Of a stretch of 64,000 bases of DNA, positions 50,424-59,127 are shown piece by piece. Numbering within the stretch: the stretch's first letter is position 1; the number at the start of each line of letters is the position of its first letter. Origin of the DNA: QAMX01 sp964515055 (GTDB taxonomy: Bacteria > Bacillota > Clostridia > Oscillospirales > QAMX01); assembly GCA_964515055.1 (NCBI GenBank), contig CAZEUG010000003.1:1-64000 (forward strand), written 5' to 3'. Made by a program: the position numbers and the translations under genes. A model generated the notes under the pieces. The model had not been told where the DNA came from. It did no database searches and worked only from the letters and a program-made list of their open reading frames with translations.

Positions 50424-52340
50424 ATGCATGACAGCTTTGAAGAATATGCACGTCTCGGCACGGAGTTTCTGCCGGTCACGGAAGAGGAAATGCTCATGCG
50501 CGGCTGGGACTACTATGATTTTCTCTACATCTGTGGCGATGCATATGTCGATCACCCATCATTCGGTGCTGCCATTATCAGCCGCGTACTGGAAAACGAG
50601 GGCTACCGCGTCTGTATGCTGTCTCAGCCAAAATTGAAAAACGGCGAGGTTGTGATTCCGTTCCCGGAACCGCGCCTGGCGGTGCTGGTGTCCTCCGGCA
50701 ACATTGACTCCATGGTCGCTCATTACACAGCGGCCAGACGGCGCAGAAGCGAGGACTGGTATTCTCCTGGCAAACGCGCCGGACTGCGTCCGGATCGCGC
50801 CGTGATCGTCTATGCACAGGCTGCTCGAAAAAAATGGCCGGATATCCCGATCATTCTCGGCGGACTGGAAGCCTCGCTCCGCCGCTTTGCCCACTATGAT
50901 TATTGGGACGATGCGGTCAGACCGTCTGTTTTGATCGAATCCGGCGCAGACCTGCTGAGCTATGGCATGGGCGAACACTCCATCACCGAAATTGCCGATC
51001 TGCTCGATCGCCACATTCCGGTGCAGCAGATCACATCTGTCCGCGGGACCTGCTTTGTCAGCCGCGAAAAGGGACGCTCCAGCTTCGAAGAGGTGGAGTG
51101 CGCCCCGTTCGATAAAATCCGGGACAAGGCCCCGGCCGCCAAAGCGGAATATGCCAAGGCCTGCCGACAGCAATATAGAGAACAGGATTTCACCAGTCAG
51201 CGTGCCATCGTGCAGCGCCATGGTGACCGCTTCCTCGTGCAAAACCCACCGGCTCTGCCTCTGACGCAGCACGAACTGGACTATGTCGCCTCACTGCCGT
51301 ATTGCCGGGACTGGCACCCTTCCTATGCGGAGCAGGGCGGCGTACCGGCAATCGATGAAGTCAAATTTTCCATCGCACACGTGCGCGGCTGCTTCGGGAA
51401 CTGCTCGTTCTGCTCGCTGGCCTTTCATCAAGGACGATTCATCCGGGTTCGTAGCCACGAATCTGTCCTGGCAGAGGCCAGGCTGCTCACACAGCTGCCG
51501 GATTTCAAAGGCTATATCCACGACGTCGGCGGCCCAACGGCCAATTTCAGACAGCCGTCCTGCGCCAAACAGCAGAAGATGGGTCTTTGCCGGGACAAGA
51601 GCTGCCTGGCACCGGAAAAATGCAGCGCACTGATTGTCGATCACAGCGACTACCGCGAGCTGCTGGCGAAGCTCCGAAAGGTGCCCGGCGTCAAAAAGGT
51701 CTTTGTCCGATCGGGCATTCGCTTTGATTACCTGATTTATGATGAAGATGAACGCTTCTTTGACGATCTCGTGCGCTACCATATCAGCGGACAGCTGAAG
51801 GTGGCACCGGAGCACTGCTCCGGCAACGTGCTGGTCAAGATGAACAAACCGCAATTTGAGGTGTTCCGCGCCTTCAAAAAGAAATATGAAGAAAAAAACC
51901 GGAAATTCGGGCTGAAACAGTATCTCGTCCCGTATCTGATGTCGTCCCATCCGGGCAGCACACTGGCGGATGCCGTGGCGCTGGCCGAATACCTGCACCA
52001 TGAAAAGATCAATCCGGAACAGGTACAGGATTTTTATCCGACACCGGGGACCATTTCCACCTGTATGTTCTATACGCATCTGGATCCCAGAACCGGGAAA
52101 CCTGTCTATGTCGCGGAAACGCCGGAGGAAAAGGCGATGCAGCGCGCACTGCTCCAGTGGAAAAAACCGCAGAACTATGATCTTGTCTACGCCGCACTCG
52201 TTCAGTGCGGACGGAGAGACCTGATCGGATCCGGTGCCAATTGCCTGATTCCGGAACGCTCAAAGCCGAAAGAAGCGCCAAAAAACCGCAGCAACGGCAA
52301 AAGAACCTCTCCCGGGCGGCTTCAAAGAGGCAGACGATGA
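50424..52340 (+). CDS. ygiQ: YgiQ family (UPF0313) radical SAM protein
   Basis: 638 residues. An N-terminal domain (FLPVTEEEMLMRGWDYYDFLYICGDAYVDHPSFG and PIILGGLEASLRRFAHYDYWDD) precedes the radical SAM core with Cys323-X3-Cys327-X2-Cys330 in VRGCFGNCSFCSLAFHQGR, then SHPGSTLADAVALAEYL and a basic Lys/Arg tail. The family is widespread in anaerobes and its reaction is unknown. It stands alone with its own promoter. GACGGAGG precedes the ATG. Confidence 0.92.
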   Translation: MHDSFEEYARLGTEFLPVTEEEMLMRGWDYYDFLYICGDAYVDHPSFGAAIISRVLENEGYRVCMLSQPKLKNGEVVIPFPEPRLAVLVSSGNIDSMVAHYTAARRRRSEDWYSPGKRAGLRPDRAVIVYAQAARKKWPDIPIILGGLEASLRRFAHYDYWDDAVRPSVLIESGADLLSYGMGEHSITEIADLLDRHIPVQQITSVRGTCFVSREKGRSSFEEVECAPFDKIRDKAPAAKAEYAKACRQQYREQDFTSQRAIVQRHGDRFLVQNPPALPLTQHELDYVASLPYCRDWHPSYAEQGGVPAIDEVKFSIAHVRGCFGNCSFCSLAFHQGRFIRVRSHESVLAEARLLTQLPDFKGYIHDVGGPTANFRQPSCAKQQKMGLCRDKSCLAPEKCSALIVDHSDYRELLAKLRKVPGVKKVFVRSGIRFDYLIYDEDERFFDDLVRYHISGQLKVAPEHCSGNVLVKMNKPQFEVFRAFKKKYEEKNRKFGLKQYLVPYLMSSHPGSTLADAVALAEYLHHEKINPEQVQDFYPTPGTISTCMFYTHLDPRTGKPVYVAETPEEKAMQRALLQWKKPQNYDLVYAALVQCGRRDLIGSGANCLIPERSKPKEAPKNRSNGKRTSPGRLQRGRR

Positions 52341-52358
52341 GAAAACCGAAGAAATCGC

Positions 52359-52387
52359 TTGCAAAAACGGAAAAGATCGTGTATAAT
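52359..52387 (+). promoter_or_regulatory. Promoter of nfnAB
   Basis: TTGCAA at 52359-52364, 17-base spacer, TATAAT at 52382-52387. A small GGG(T)CGTC/GACGCCC hairpin lies in the leader. Confidence 0.8.
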
Positions 52388-52457
52388 ATTGATTTGTGAA
52401 CTTGTAGATGGGTCGTCAGAACAGACGCCCCTGTAGGATGGTAAAGAAGGACAGAAT

Positions 52458-53309
52458 ATGCAAAGATTTCAAATTCTGAAAAAGCAGCAATTGAATGAAC
52501 AGGTTGTATCGATGACATTCTATGCGCCTTACATTGCTGCAAAAGCACAGGCCGGGCAATTTATCATTTTCCGCCTGGATGACCATGGCGAGCGCGTACC
52601 GCTCACCATCGCGGACTATGACCGCACTGAAGGAACCATTTCCGTGATCTTCCAGCCGATCGGCAGCTCGACGAAAATGCTGGCCGCCTGCGAAGTGGGG
52701 GATTGTCTGGCTGACCTGGTTGGGCCGCTGGGCAACGCAACGGACATTCAGGGCGTTCGCCGCGCAATCGTCGTTGGCGGCGGTGTCGGCTGCGCCATTG
52801 CATACCCGACCGCCAAAGCGCTGAAAGAGGCCGGTGCCGATGTCACGGCGATCATTGGCTTCCGAAACAAAGATCTCGTCATTCTCGAACAGGAGTTTTC
52901 AGCGGTCTGCAACTCGCTGAACATCACCACAGATGACGGCTCCTACAGCCGCAAGGGCTTCGTGACGGATGTTCTGCGCGAACTGCTGGAAGCTGATCAG
53001 GGCTATGATCTGGTTGTTGCCATCGGCCCGGTTCCCATGATGAAGTTTGTCTCCAAAACGACTGAGCCGTTCGGCGTGAAAACGCTGGTCAGCCTCAACC
53101 CGATTATGATTGACGGGACAGGTATGTGCGGTGGCTGCCGTGTCACGGTAGGCGGAAAAACGAAATTTGCCTGCGTAGACGGCCCCGACTTTGACGGTCA
53201 TCAAGTGGATTTTGACGAATTGATGCGCCGCAACCGCTTCTATCAGGAAGAAGAAGCACAAAATATGAATCATGTTTGCCGCTTGACAGGGGGTGTCCGC
53301 CGTGGCTAA
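52458..53309 (+). CDS. nfnA: Electron-bifurcating transhydrogenase subunit NfnA
   Basis: 283 residues, ferredoxin-NADP reductase fold: FAD domain (about 1-95; GQFIIFRLDDHGERVPLTIAD), NAD domain (VVGGGVGCAIAYPTAKALKEAG) and a C-terminal Cys cluster (GTGMCGGCRVTVGG, FACVDGPDFDGH) that holds a [2Fe-2S] centre. With NfnB it couples NADH and reduced ferredoxin to NADPH formation, supplying NADPH in strict anaerobes. The partner starts inside its last codons. The alternative name is sulfide dehydrogenase subunit beta. Confidence 0.9.
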   Translation: MQRFQILKKQQLNEQVVSMTFYAPYIAAKAQAGQFIIFRLDDHGERVPLTIADYDRTEGTISVIFQPIGSSTKMLAACEVGDCLADLVGPLGNATDIQGVRRAIVVGGGVGCAIAYPTAKALKEAGADVTAIIGFRNKDLVILEQEFSAVCNSLNITTDDGSYSRKGFVTDVLRELLEADQGYDLVVAIGPVPMMKFVSKTTEPFGVKTLVSLNPIMIDGTGMCGGCRVTVGGKTKFACVDGPDFDGHQVDFDELMRRNRFYQEEEAQNMNHVCRLTGGVRRG

Positions 53310-54699
53310 TTCGTCCTTGAAAAAAGTGCCGATGCCGGAACAGGCACCGGATGTCCGCAATCATAACTTTGAAGAAGTCAGCAGCGGCTATACGGCTGCT
53401 ATGGCCAGGGAAGAGGCGGAACGCTGCCTCAACTGCAAAAACCGTCCCTGTGTTTCCGGCTGCCCGGTGAATGTTGCGATCCCGGACTTTATTGCCAAAA
53501 TTCGCGAAGGCGATATCGATGCGGCTTACGCCGTCATTCAGCAGAACAATGCGCTGCCCTCTATCTGCGGCCGTGTCTGTCCGCAGGAATCGCAGTGCGA
53601 AAGCCGCTGCGTCCGCAGCATCAAAGGCGAAGCGGTCGGTATTGGCCGTCTGGAACGCTATGTTGCGGATACCATTCGTGCAAAGGGCGCTGCTGCGCCG
53701 ACCGTCCCGGAAAAGAACGGCCATAAGGTCGCCGTTGTCGGTGCCGGTCCTGCCGGTCTGACCTGCGCGGGCGATCTGGCCAAGCTGGGATACGAAGTGA
53801 CCGTCTTTGAAGCTTTCCATACGCCCGGCGGCGTCCTGATCTACGGCATTCCGGAGTTCCGCCTGCCGAAAAGCATCGTCGCCGAAGAAATCAAAAATCT
53901 GGAAGCAATGGGCGTCGAGATCATGACCGATATGATCATCGGCCGCACGCTGTCTCTCGATGAACTGGTCGAACAGGGCTATGAAGCCATCTTCATCGGT
54001 ACCGGTGCCGGTCTGCCGATGTTCATGGGCATCGAAGGCGAATCCCTGCTCGGTGTCTACTCCGCAAATGAATACCTGACACGAATCAATCTCATGAAAG
54101 CATACCGGGAGGACTACGATACCCCCGTCAAACACAGTCGTTCGGTCGCCGTCATTGGCGGCGGGAACGTCGCGATGGATGCTGCCCGCTGCGCCAAACG
54201 CCTCGGCGCTGAAAACGTCTATGTCGTCTATCGCCGCTCTGCCGAAGAAATGCCGGCACGGCGCGAAGAAGTCAGCCACGCCGGCGAAGAGGGCATTACC
54301 TTCCTGTATCTGACCAACCCGTCGAAGATCGTCGGAGACGAGTCCGGCCACGTGACCGGCATTGTCTGCGATCGTATGGAGCTCGGTGAACCGGATGCAT
54401 CTGGCCGCCGCAGACCGATCAAAATCGAAGGCTCGGAGTTCGTGCTGGAGGTCGATGCCGCCATCATGGCACTTGGTACTACCCCGAACCCGCTGATTCG
54501 CTCCACCACCCGCGGTCTGGAGACAAACGCCAAAGGCTGCATCCTCGTCGATGATTCCATGGCCACCACACGTGAAGGTGTGTACGCCGGTGGTGACGCC
54601 GTTACCGGCGCTGCAACCATTATCCTCGCCATGGGTGCCGGGAAAAAAGCAGCCGCCTCGATTCATGAACGCCTGATGGGCGGAGAAGCGAAAAACTGA
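53302..54699 (+). CDS. nfnB: Electron-bifurcating transhydrogenase subunit NfnB (GltD-like)
   Basis: 465 residues. An N-terminal domain with two [4Fe-4S] clusters (CLNCKNRPCVSGCPV and CGRVCPQESQCESRC), then a FAD site (VAVVGAGPAGLTCAGDLAKLG), an NADPH site (VAVIGGGNVAMDAARCAKRLG) and a C-terminal GGDAVTGAATIILAMGAGK. It is the bifurcating flavin subunit and resembles the small subunit of glutamate synthase, but the pairing with NfnA and lack of gltB favour NfnB. The GTG at 53302 is chosen because AGGGGGTG lies seven bases upstream; it overlaps nfnA by eight bases. Confidence 0.92.
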   Translation: MANSSLKKVPMPEQAPDVRNHNFEEVSSGYTAAMAREEAERCLNCKNRPCVSGCPVNVAIPDFIAKIREGDIDAAYAVIQQNNALPSICGRVCPQESQCESRCVRSIKGEAVGIGRLERYVADTIRAKGAAAPTVPEKNGHKVAVVGAGPAGLTCAGDLAKLGYEVTVFEAFHTPGGVLIYGIPEFRLPKSIVAEEIKNLEAMGVEIMTDMIIGRTLSLDELVEQGYEAIFIGTGAGLPMFMGIEGESLLGVYSANEYLTRINLMKAYREDYDTPVKHSRSVAVIGGGNVAMDAARCAKRLGAENVYVVYRRSAEEMPARREEVSHAGEEGITFLYLTNPSKIVGDESGHVTGIVCDRMELGEPDASGRRRPIKIEGSEFVLEVDAAIMALGTTPNPLIRSTTRGLETNAKGCILVDDSMATTREGVYAGGDAVTGAATIILAMGAGKKAAASIHERLMGGEAKN

Positions 54700-54726
54700 G
54701 CCTCAGCTCAATATTTTGAAAGTACA

Positions 54727-54766
54727 AAGAGGGAGTCAACCGTCGGTTGACTCCCTCTTGACTTTT
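54727..54766 (+). terminator. Terminator after nfnB
   Basis: AGAGGGAGTCAACC (54728-54741) pairs with GGTTGACTCCCTCT (54745-54758), loop GTC, then TGACTTTT. Its 3' edge overlaps the -35 box of the next promoter. Confidence 0.85.
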
Positions 54767-54786
54767 CGGAAACCGTATGCTATCAT
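54758..54786 (+). promoter_or_regulatory. Promoter of the GH110-like lipoprotein gene
   Basis: TTGACT at 54758-54763, 17-base spacer, TATCAT at 54781-54786. It shares bases with the preceding terminator stem. Confidence 0.65.
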
Positions 54787-54815
54787 GAAATAAACAAAAA
54801 CGCAAGGGTGATTGT

Positions 54816-57800
54816 ATGAAACAGCTGCACAACCTCTGCCTGAAAATGGCCATTTGCCTGATGGCCTTCCTCCTCAGTATCTCATTTTTCGGCTGCGAAG
54901 CAGCTCAAACGACGCCGAAGCCGGAAACCCCGTACGGCAATGCCAATCCGCTGAACGGCGCGGGCGCAGAGCTGTCCACCGATGCCTTTGCCCTGCAGCT
55001 TCATTTGGTGACAAAGGATGATGCCGTCGAGATGACACCACAGGAGCTGATTCGGCGCCTGCGGGAAAATTGCCTGGAGCCCGGCACGTATCTGATTCCA
55101 TCCGCGGTCGAACTGTCCGGCCTTGCTGACCTTCAGCTGGATGGCCATCAAGCCGTTGTTTTTCTGGAGCAGGGTCTGCAAATGACCGGGTGCGAACGCG
55201 TGACGATTTGCAATCTCGTCTGCATCGGTTCAGTGCAGCTGAAAGACAGTCGTGATATCGTTTTGCAGCAGATGGACGTTCAGTGTGAACAGGGTACCAT
55301 GGTCGTAGACGCAGACTGCCGTAAGATCCGTCTGGCGGACTGCCGCATCACCGCTCAGTACGGTGCGGCATTGTGCAATCAAGCTGATGACCTGACGCTC
55401 TTAAACAGCGTCATTTGCTATGGAGAAGCGGGTCTGCTCGATCAGTCTGCCAGCGGTCTCTCTGTTCGAAACTGCCTGCTGACCGGCGAAGGCACGGCCA
55501 TTGAGACAAGCGGGCGGGATGTGTCCATTCGCGGAAATACCATCGAAACAGGAAAGAGCGCGACCGGCGTGATTCTGCACGGCGGCAACGTGTATGAGGC
55601 AGAAGCCGGAACACTCCGCAGAGAAGTCGAAGCAGAACCGGTTCGTTATGTGCTGCACAACGGCCTGCTTGCAGAAAATACCATCCGGACTGCCCGGTGC
55701 GGGATTCTGCTGGACGGCGTGACCAATACAGCTGCCATCCTGAACTCCGTGACGGCCATCGAGGTGCGAAACGGCCATTCGATCTATGTCTGTGACAACG
55801 AACTCGGTGCTACGCTGACGGCAACCAATGTCGAATATCTGCTGGCAGACGGCAATCAATATCCGGAGGACGGCTATCCGCATGACCCGGTGACAACCAA
55901 CCTGCTGGCACCGAGTGGCGATACACTCCTGGACGTTGATGCGCGCCTGGAATGCGGCGTAGATGAAACACTGCTGCCGCAGGTCGATCGCGACCTCTTT
56001 GTCGGAGCCGAAACCAAAACAACCGTCCGGGATGCAGCATCGCTCGAAAATAACCGAACCGTAGACGTTTATCTGTCGGAGGAAGCCGCGCAAACCGGTG
56101 CGCAGCGCGTCATTTTGCCACCGGGAAAGTATGCGGCACAGGAGACGATTCAATTCGGCGGCAATGGGTATGATGAAACGGTTGTCTATGGCTACGGTGT
56201 CTATCTCGAAAAGCCGAAGGGGCTGGAACCACACCTGAACCTTTCCGGTGTCAACGGGCTGACCGTCAAAGGTGTGACCTTCGCATTTGCACAGCAGTCC
56301 TGCGGTCAGGTTCATGTCCTGAAAAAACTGGGCGCAAACCGCGTCCTCGTCGTGACGGGTGCTGGGATGATCAATGAATTTGGCAATACAGACCCCGCCT
56401 ATTTTAACACAACCAGCATCGGCTTGCAGCGCCGCGGCACTTTCTTCGCCTCCTGCGACGCCAGCTACAGTAGCATCGCCCATTCCGATGAACTGGAACC
56501 CGGAACGATGCGAATCACGCTGGGCGGTGACCTCTACCAAAAGGTACAGATCGGCGATGTCCTGACCTGCCGAGCCTCTGCCGGCAATACGCCGACCGTC
56601 TCCATTTACGATTGCGCCGACGTCCAATTCCGTGACGTAACCATGTACGGCAACTCGGCCTGCTTTGCCTTCTATGAATCCGACAACCGCACAGCCACAA
56701 CCTATTATCGCGTACTGAATACATCGCGGACGGGCGAATTGATTCCAGAATCGGTGTATCAGCACTACCGCGATCTGGAGGAACGCTACACCCAGCCGGA
56801 TGATGATCGGCCATTGAACCTGGAAATCTCTATGGATGAGCTGGGACGCTTCCGCGGCGCACCACCACACATCGGCTCCATGGATGCAACACATACAAAT
56901 GCCTGCGCAGAAGGCAGCCATGCGATCTCGTGCCTGTTTGAAAACATGGATGATGACGGGACGAATCAGAAATCGATGCACGCAAGACTGCACGCCTATG
57001 AAGTGGATGAGGCCAGCCAGACCGTCACCCTGACATACAAAGGCAACCTGACAGAAGCCGGTTGGAAGGTGTATGGTCAGGAGAACCCGAATTATCTCTG
57101 CCACGACTTCCGCGCAGGCGACCGCATCTATATCTACACCTCATCGGGACATCTGGTGTATGACGGTGTTGCCCTGACCGCCGGCGAATATGTCGGTGAC
57201 GGCAGCGGGGAGATCGGCCTCAAAAATGGAGCGATGCAGACCGGAACCTATCCGCTATATCGACTCACGGCGGCGCTGTATGAAGAAGCCGATGGTCAGC
57301 CGGTTCGGTGCTTCCACGAAGATGCCCTGCAAACTCAGGGTGCTGACGGCGCAATGGGCACCTATGCGGACTACCTCGCCAGGGACAATCGATGGGAGGC
57401 AGACTATAAAGTCCTGGTGGACAACCGGAGCATGGCTTCCGGCGGGTTTCTGTTCGATAATACCATGGTTCGAAACATTCGCTCCCGCGGCCTGCTGATC
57501 AAGGCTTCTGACGGCACGATTTCCAACTGCACGTTCCGGAATATCGGCATGAGCGCCATCGCTGTGAATTATGAAATCTACTGGGGAGAATCCGGCATTG
57601 TTGAGAATCTGATAATCGAAAAAAACCTATTTTATCATACCGGGTATTTTGGAACGGATGAAAGCCTTTCTGTGATCAGCGTGAATGGCCTGAACAGCTC
57701 TGGGGAAGAGGATACGCTGCTGTACCAGAACATTCGAATCGCAGACAACCGCTTCATCAATCGTTCGACAGACTACTGCATTTACCTGCGTGGAATCAAA

Positions 57801-58028
57801 AAGGCGACCATTACGGGGAACTACATGGGCATCCACGGCGAAGAGGATAACCGAATGCGCGGCGGACAGGGCGTGACGCCGGTCATTTGCCTGAGAGGTG
57901 CAGTTGAGATAGAACTGAACGATAACACCTACGAGCTCTTTGAAAAAGCGTATTGTAAACCGTATCTTCAACGGCTGCTCGTCAGGGAAAATGCATCCAA
58001 ATTGTCCGGCAACGATTTTGAACGCTGA
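54816..58028 (+). CDS. Large lipoprotein with right-handed beta-helix, GH110-like
   Basis: 1070 residues. Signal peptide and lipobox (LLSISFFGC, Cys27), then several blocks of parallel beta-helix rungs (SIRGNTIETG, FRNIGMSAIAV, ITGNYMG). The middle section (about 590-730) resembles GH110 alpha-1,3-galactosidases: ADVQFRDVTMYGNSACFAFYE, then Asp690 in SMDATHTNACAEGSH and FENMDDDGTN. GH110 enzymes remove terminal alpha-1,3-galactose, as in blood-group B and plant glycans, which suits a gut organism. The long N-terminal region (about 30-420) is a second beta-helix of unknown role. It is surface-anchored and has its own promoter. Family call is from motif memory only. Confidence 0.65.
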   Translation: MKQLHNLCLKMAICLMAFLLSISFFGCEAAQTTPKPETPYGNANPLNGAGAELSTDAFALQLHLVTKDDAVEMTPQELIRRLRENCLEPGTYLIPSAVELSGLADLQLDGHQAVVFLEQGLQMTGCERVTICNLVCIGSVQLKDSRDIVLQQMDVQCEQGTMVVDADCRKIRLADCRITAQYGAALCNQADDLTLLNSVICYGEAGLLDQSASGLSVRNCLLTGEGTAIETSGRDVSIRGNTIETGKSATGVILHGGNVYEAEAGTLRREVEAEPVRYVLHNGLLAENTIRTARCGILLDGVTNTAAILNSVTAIEVRNGHSIYVCDNELGATLTATNVEYLLADGNQYPEDGYPHDPVTTNLLAPSGDTLLDVDARLECGVDETLLPQVDRDLFVGAETKTTVRDAASLENNRTVDVYLSEEAAQTGAQRVILPPGKYAAQETIQFGGNGYDETVVYGYGVYLEKPKGLEPHLNLSGVNGLTVKGVTFAFAQQSCGQVHVLKKLGANRVLVVTGAGMINEFGNTDPAYFNTTSIGLQRRGTFFASCDASYSSIAHSDELEPGTMRITLGGDLYQKVQIGDVLTCRASAGNTPTVSIYDCADVQFRDVTMYGNSACFAFYESDNRTATTYYRVLNTSRTGELIPESVYQHYRDLEERYTQPDDDRPLNLEISMDELGRFRGAPPHIGSMDATHTNACAEGSHAISCLFENMDDDGTNQKSMHARLHAYEVDEASQTVTLTYKGNLTEAGWKVYGQENPNYLCHDFRAGDRIYIYTSSGHLVYDGVALTAGEYVGDGSGEIGLKNGAMQTGTYPLYRLTAALYEEADGQPVRCFHEDALQTQGADGAMGTYADYLARDNRWEADYKVLVDNRSMASGGFLFDNTMVRNIRSRGLLIKASDGTISNCTFRNIGMSAIAVNYEIYWGESGIVENLIIEKNLFYHTGYFGTDESLSVISVNGLNSSGEEDTLLYQNIRIADNRFINRSTDYCIYLRGIKKATITGNYMGIHGEEDNRMRGGQGVTPVICLRGAVEIELNDNTYELFEKAYCKPYLQRLLVRENASKLSGNDFER

Positions 58029-58810
58029 ACAATCGCAAAAGGGAAGTGTGATATCCATAATTCCAAACACCGAACGGCTTTGTGATGTTCGTCCTGCACC
58101 GCACATCGTAGCGGATGCAAATGCACATCGCAGCCGCCCACATCAGAAAATCACCAAAGCGTCCCTTACAAAGTCGCAGCCGCCTACATTGGGTCGGTTC
58201 CAAAGCCTCCCTTGTGTAAGCGGGACGAAGGATTGTCGTTGCTTGCGGAGTATCATTCGGTCATGGGAAACGCTGTTTTCTGTGTTCTTGCATTCAAAAA
58301 TAGAAACCCGCCAGCTCCCTCGTCAAAGCTCCCTCTGACGAGGGAGCTGGCGCGAAGCGCCTGAAGGAGAGAAGACTTTTTCTGTGCTTGTCCCTTATCC
58401 GCAGTTGCCCAGCCTCTTGGCTTCCCCTCTGGGAGAGCTGTCACTGAAGGTGAATGAGAGGGCAGAATTAAACGATGCGCTCGTACAGCGCTGTGATCAG
58501 TGAAAAACGATACGCGTCTGCGGGTGCTGCGCCTACGGCGTATGGCACGGAACGCAGGAGGGAGAGAAACGTTTTTCTACAGAATCACTTTCTCCTGTAA
58601 CGGCCAGTATCAGGTCGTTTCCAAAGCCTCCCTTGTGCCAGAGAGACGAAGGATTGCCGATGCCTACGGCGAAGCATTTCCTATTGCAGCCCATCGTCGG
58701 GTATCTTCCGACTGACTTCTCCTTGCCGTTCCACCCCACACACTTCATCCAACCATCACTCCTCACAATTGGAACCGCCAGACCCGTTCGCGCCAGCGCA
58801 TATTACGCAA
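58029..58810. repeat. Gene-free repeat island
   Basis: I see no gene in this 780-base stretch, an exception in a compact genome. It contains two copies of a degenerate unit that includes CCAAAGCCTCCCTTGTG (58200-58216 and 58621-58637) and continues with a GACGAAGGATTG segment in both. A third, shorter variant starts near 58155. Between them lie a long palindrome (58309-58352) and a CTTCCCCTCTGGGAGAG stretch. The pattern suggests accumulated small intergenic repeats of the REP/MITE type. Confidence 0.6.
58309..58352. repeat. Perfect 16-base inverted repeat in the repeat island
   Basis: CGCCAGCTCCCTCGTC (58309-58324) and GACGAGGGAGCTGGCG (58337-58352) are perfect arms around AAAGCTCCCTCT, whose CTCCCTC echoes the left arm. 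It is followed by CGAAGCGCCTGAAGGAG. I believe similar units recur in many gut Firmicutes, but this rests on memory. Confidence 0.8.
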
Positions 58811-58849
58811 AAGAAAACACCTTTGTCGATTGACAAAGGTGTTTTTCTT
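58811..58849 (-). terminator. Terminator after tRNA-Val
   Basis: Perfect stem AACACCTTTGTC/GACAAAGGTGTT with a four-base loop and T run on the minus strand, starting directly after the encoded CCA end of the tRNA. Confidence 0.9.
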
Positions 58850-58925
58850 TGGTGGACGCTAACGGGTTCGAACCGCTGACCACTCGCACGTCAAGCGAGT
58901 GCTCTACCAGCTGAGCTAAGCGTCC
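58850..58925 (-). tRNA. tRNA-Val (anticodon GAC)
   Basis: On the minus strand the sequence folds as a cloverleaf: acceptor GGACGCT with AGCGTCC, D-arm GCTC...GAGC, anticodon stem CTCGC/GCGAG with loop TTGACGT (anticodon GAC), and T-arm with GGTTCGAACCC. Discriminator A and CCA are encoded. It has its own promoter and terminator, so it is a single-gene unit. Confidence 0.93.
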
Positions 58926-58969
58926 ATCTGATCGGGGGGGGTTAGCGTTTCAGCCGCCCAACGAGATAT

Positions 58970-58998
58970 ATTATACACGATTCTTCGTCCGTTGTCAA
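58970..58998 (-). promoter_or_regulatory. Promoter of tRNA-Val
   Basis: On the minus strand TTGACA (58993-58998), 17-base spacer, TATAAT (58970-58975). Full consensus. Confidence 0.88.
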
Positions 58999-59127
58999 GC
59001 CCCTACGGCAAAAAAAGCAAATTTTTTTTCGTGATCTTTCGGCGGGTCATTCAACGCGTTGAACGGCTCCATAATTGCGGGATGTCGGCTCGCTCAACGC
59101 GTTGAATCACCGGGAACAATTCTTCGT

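Noticed and set aside
53143..54666. 507-codon open frame on minus opposite nfnB
   Set aside because: Shadow frame; the plus strand has both iron-sulfur and nucleotide motifs of NfnB.
55401..57104. 567-codon open frame on minus opposite the GH110-like gene
   Set aside because: Shadow frame without ribosome site or promoter.
58500..58833. Small plus-strand open frames of about 66-71 codons in the repeat island
   Set aside because: Arg/Ser-rich composition, no ribosome sites, and they cover repeat units and the tRNA terminator.
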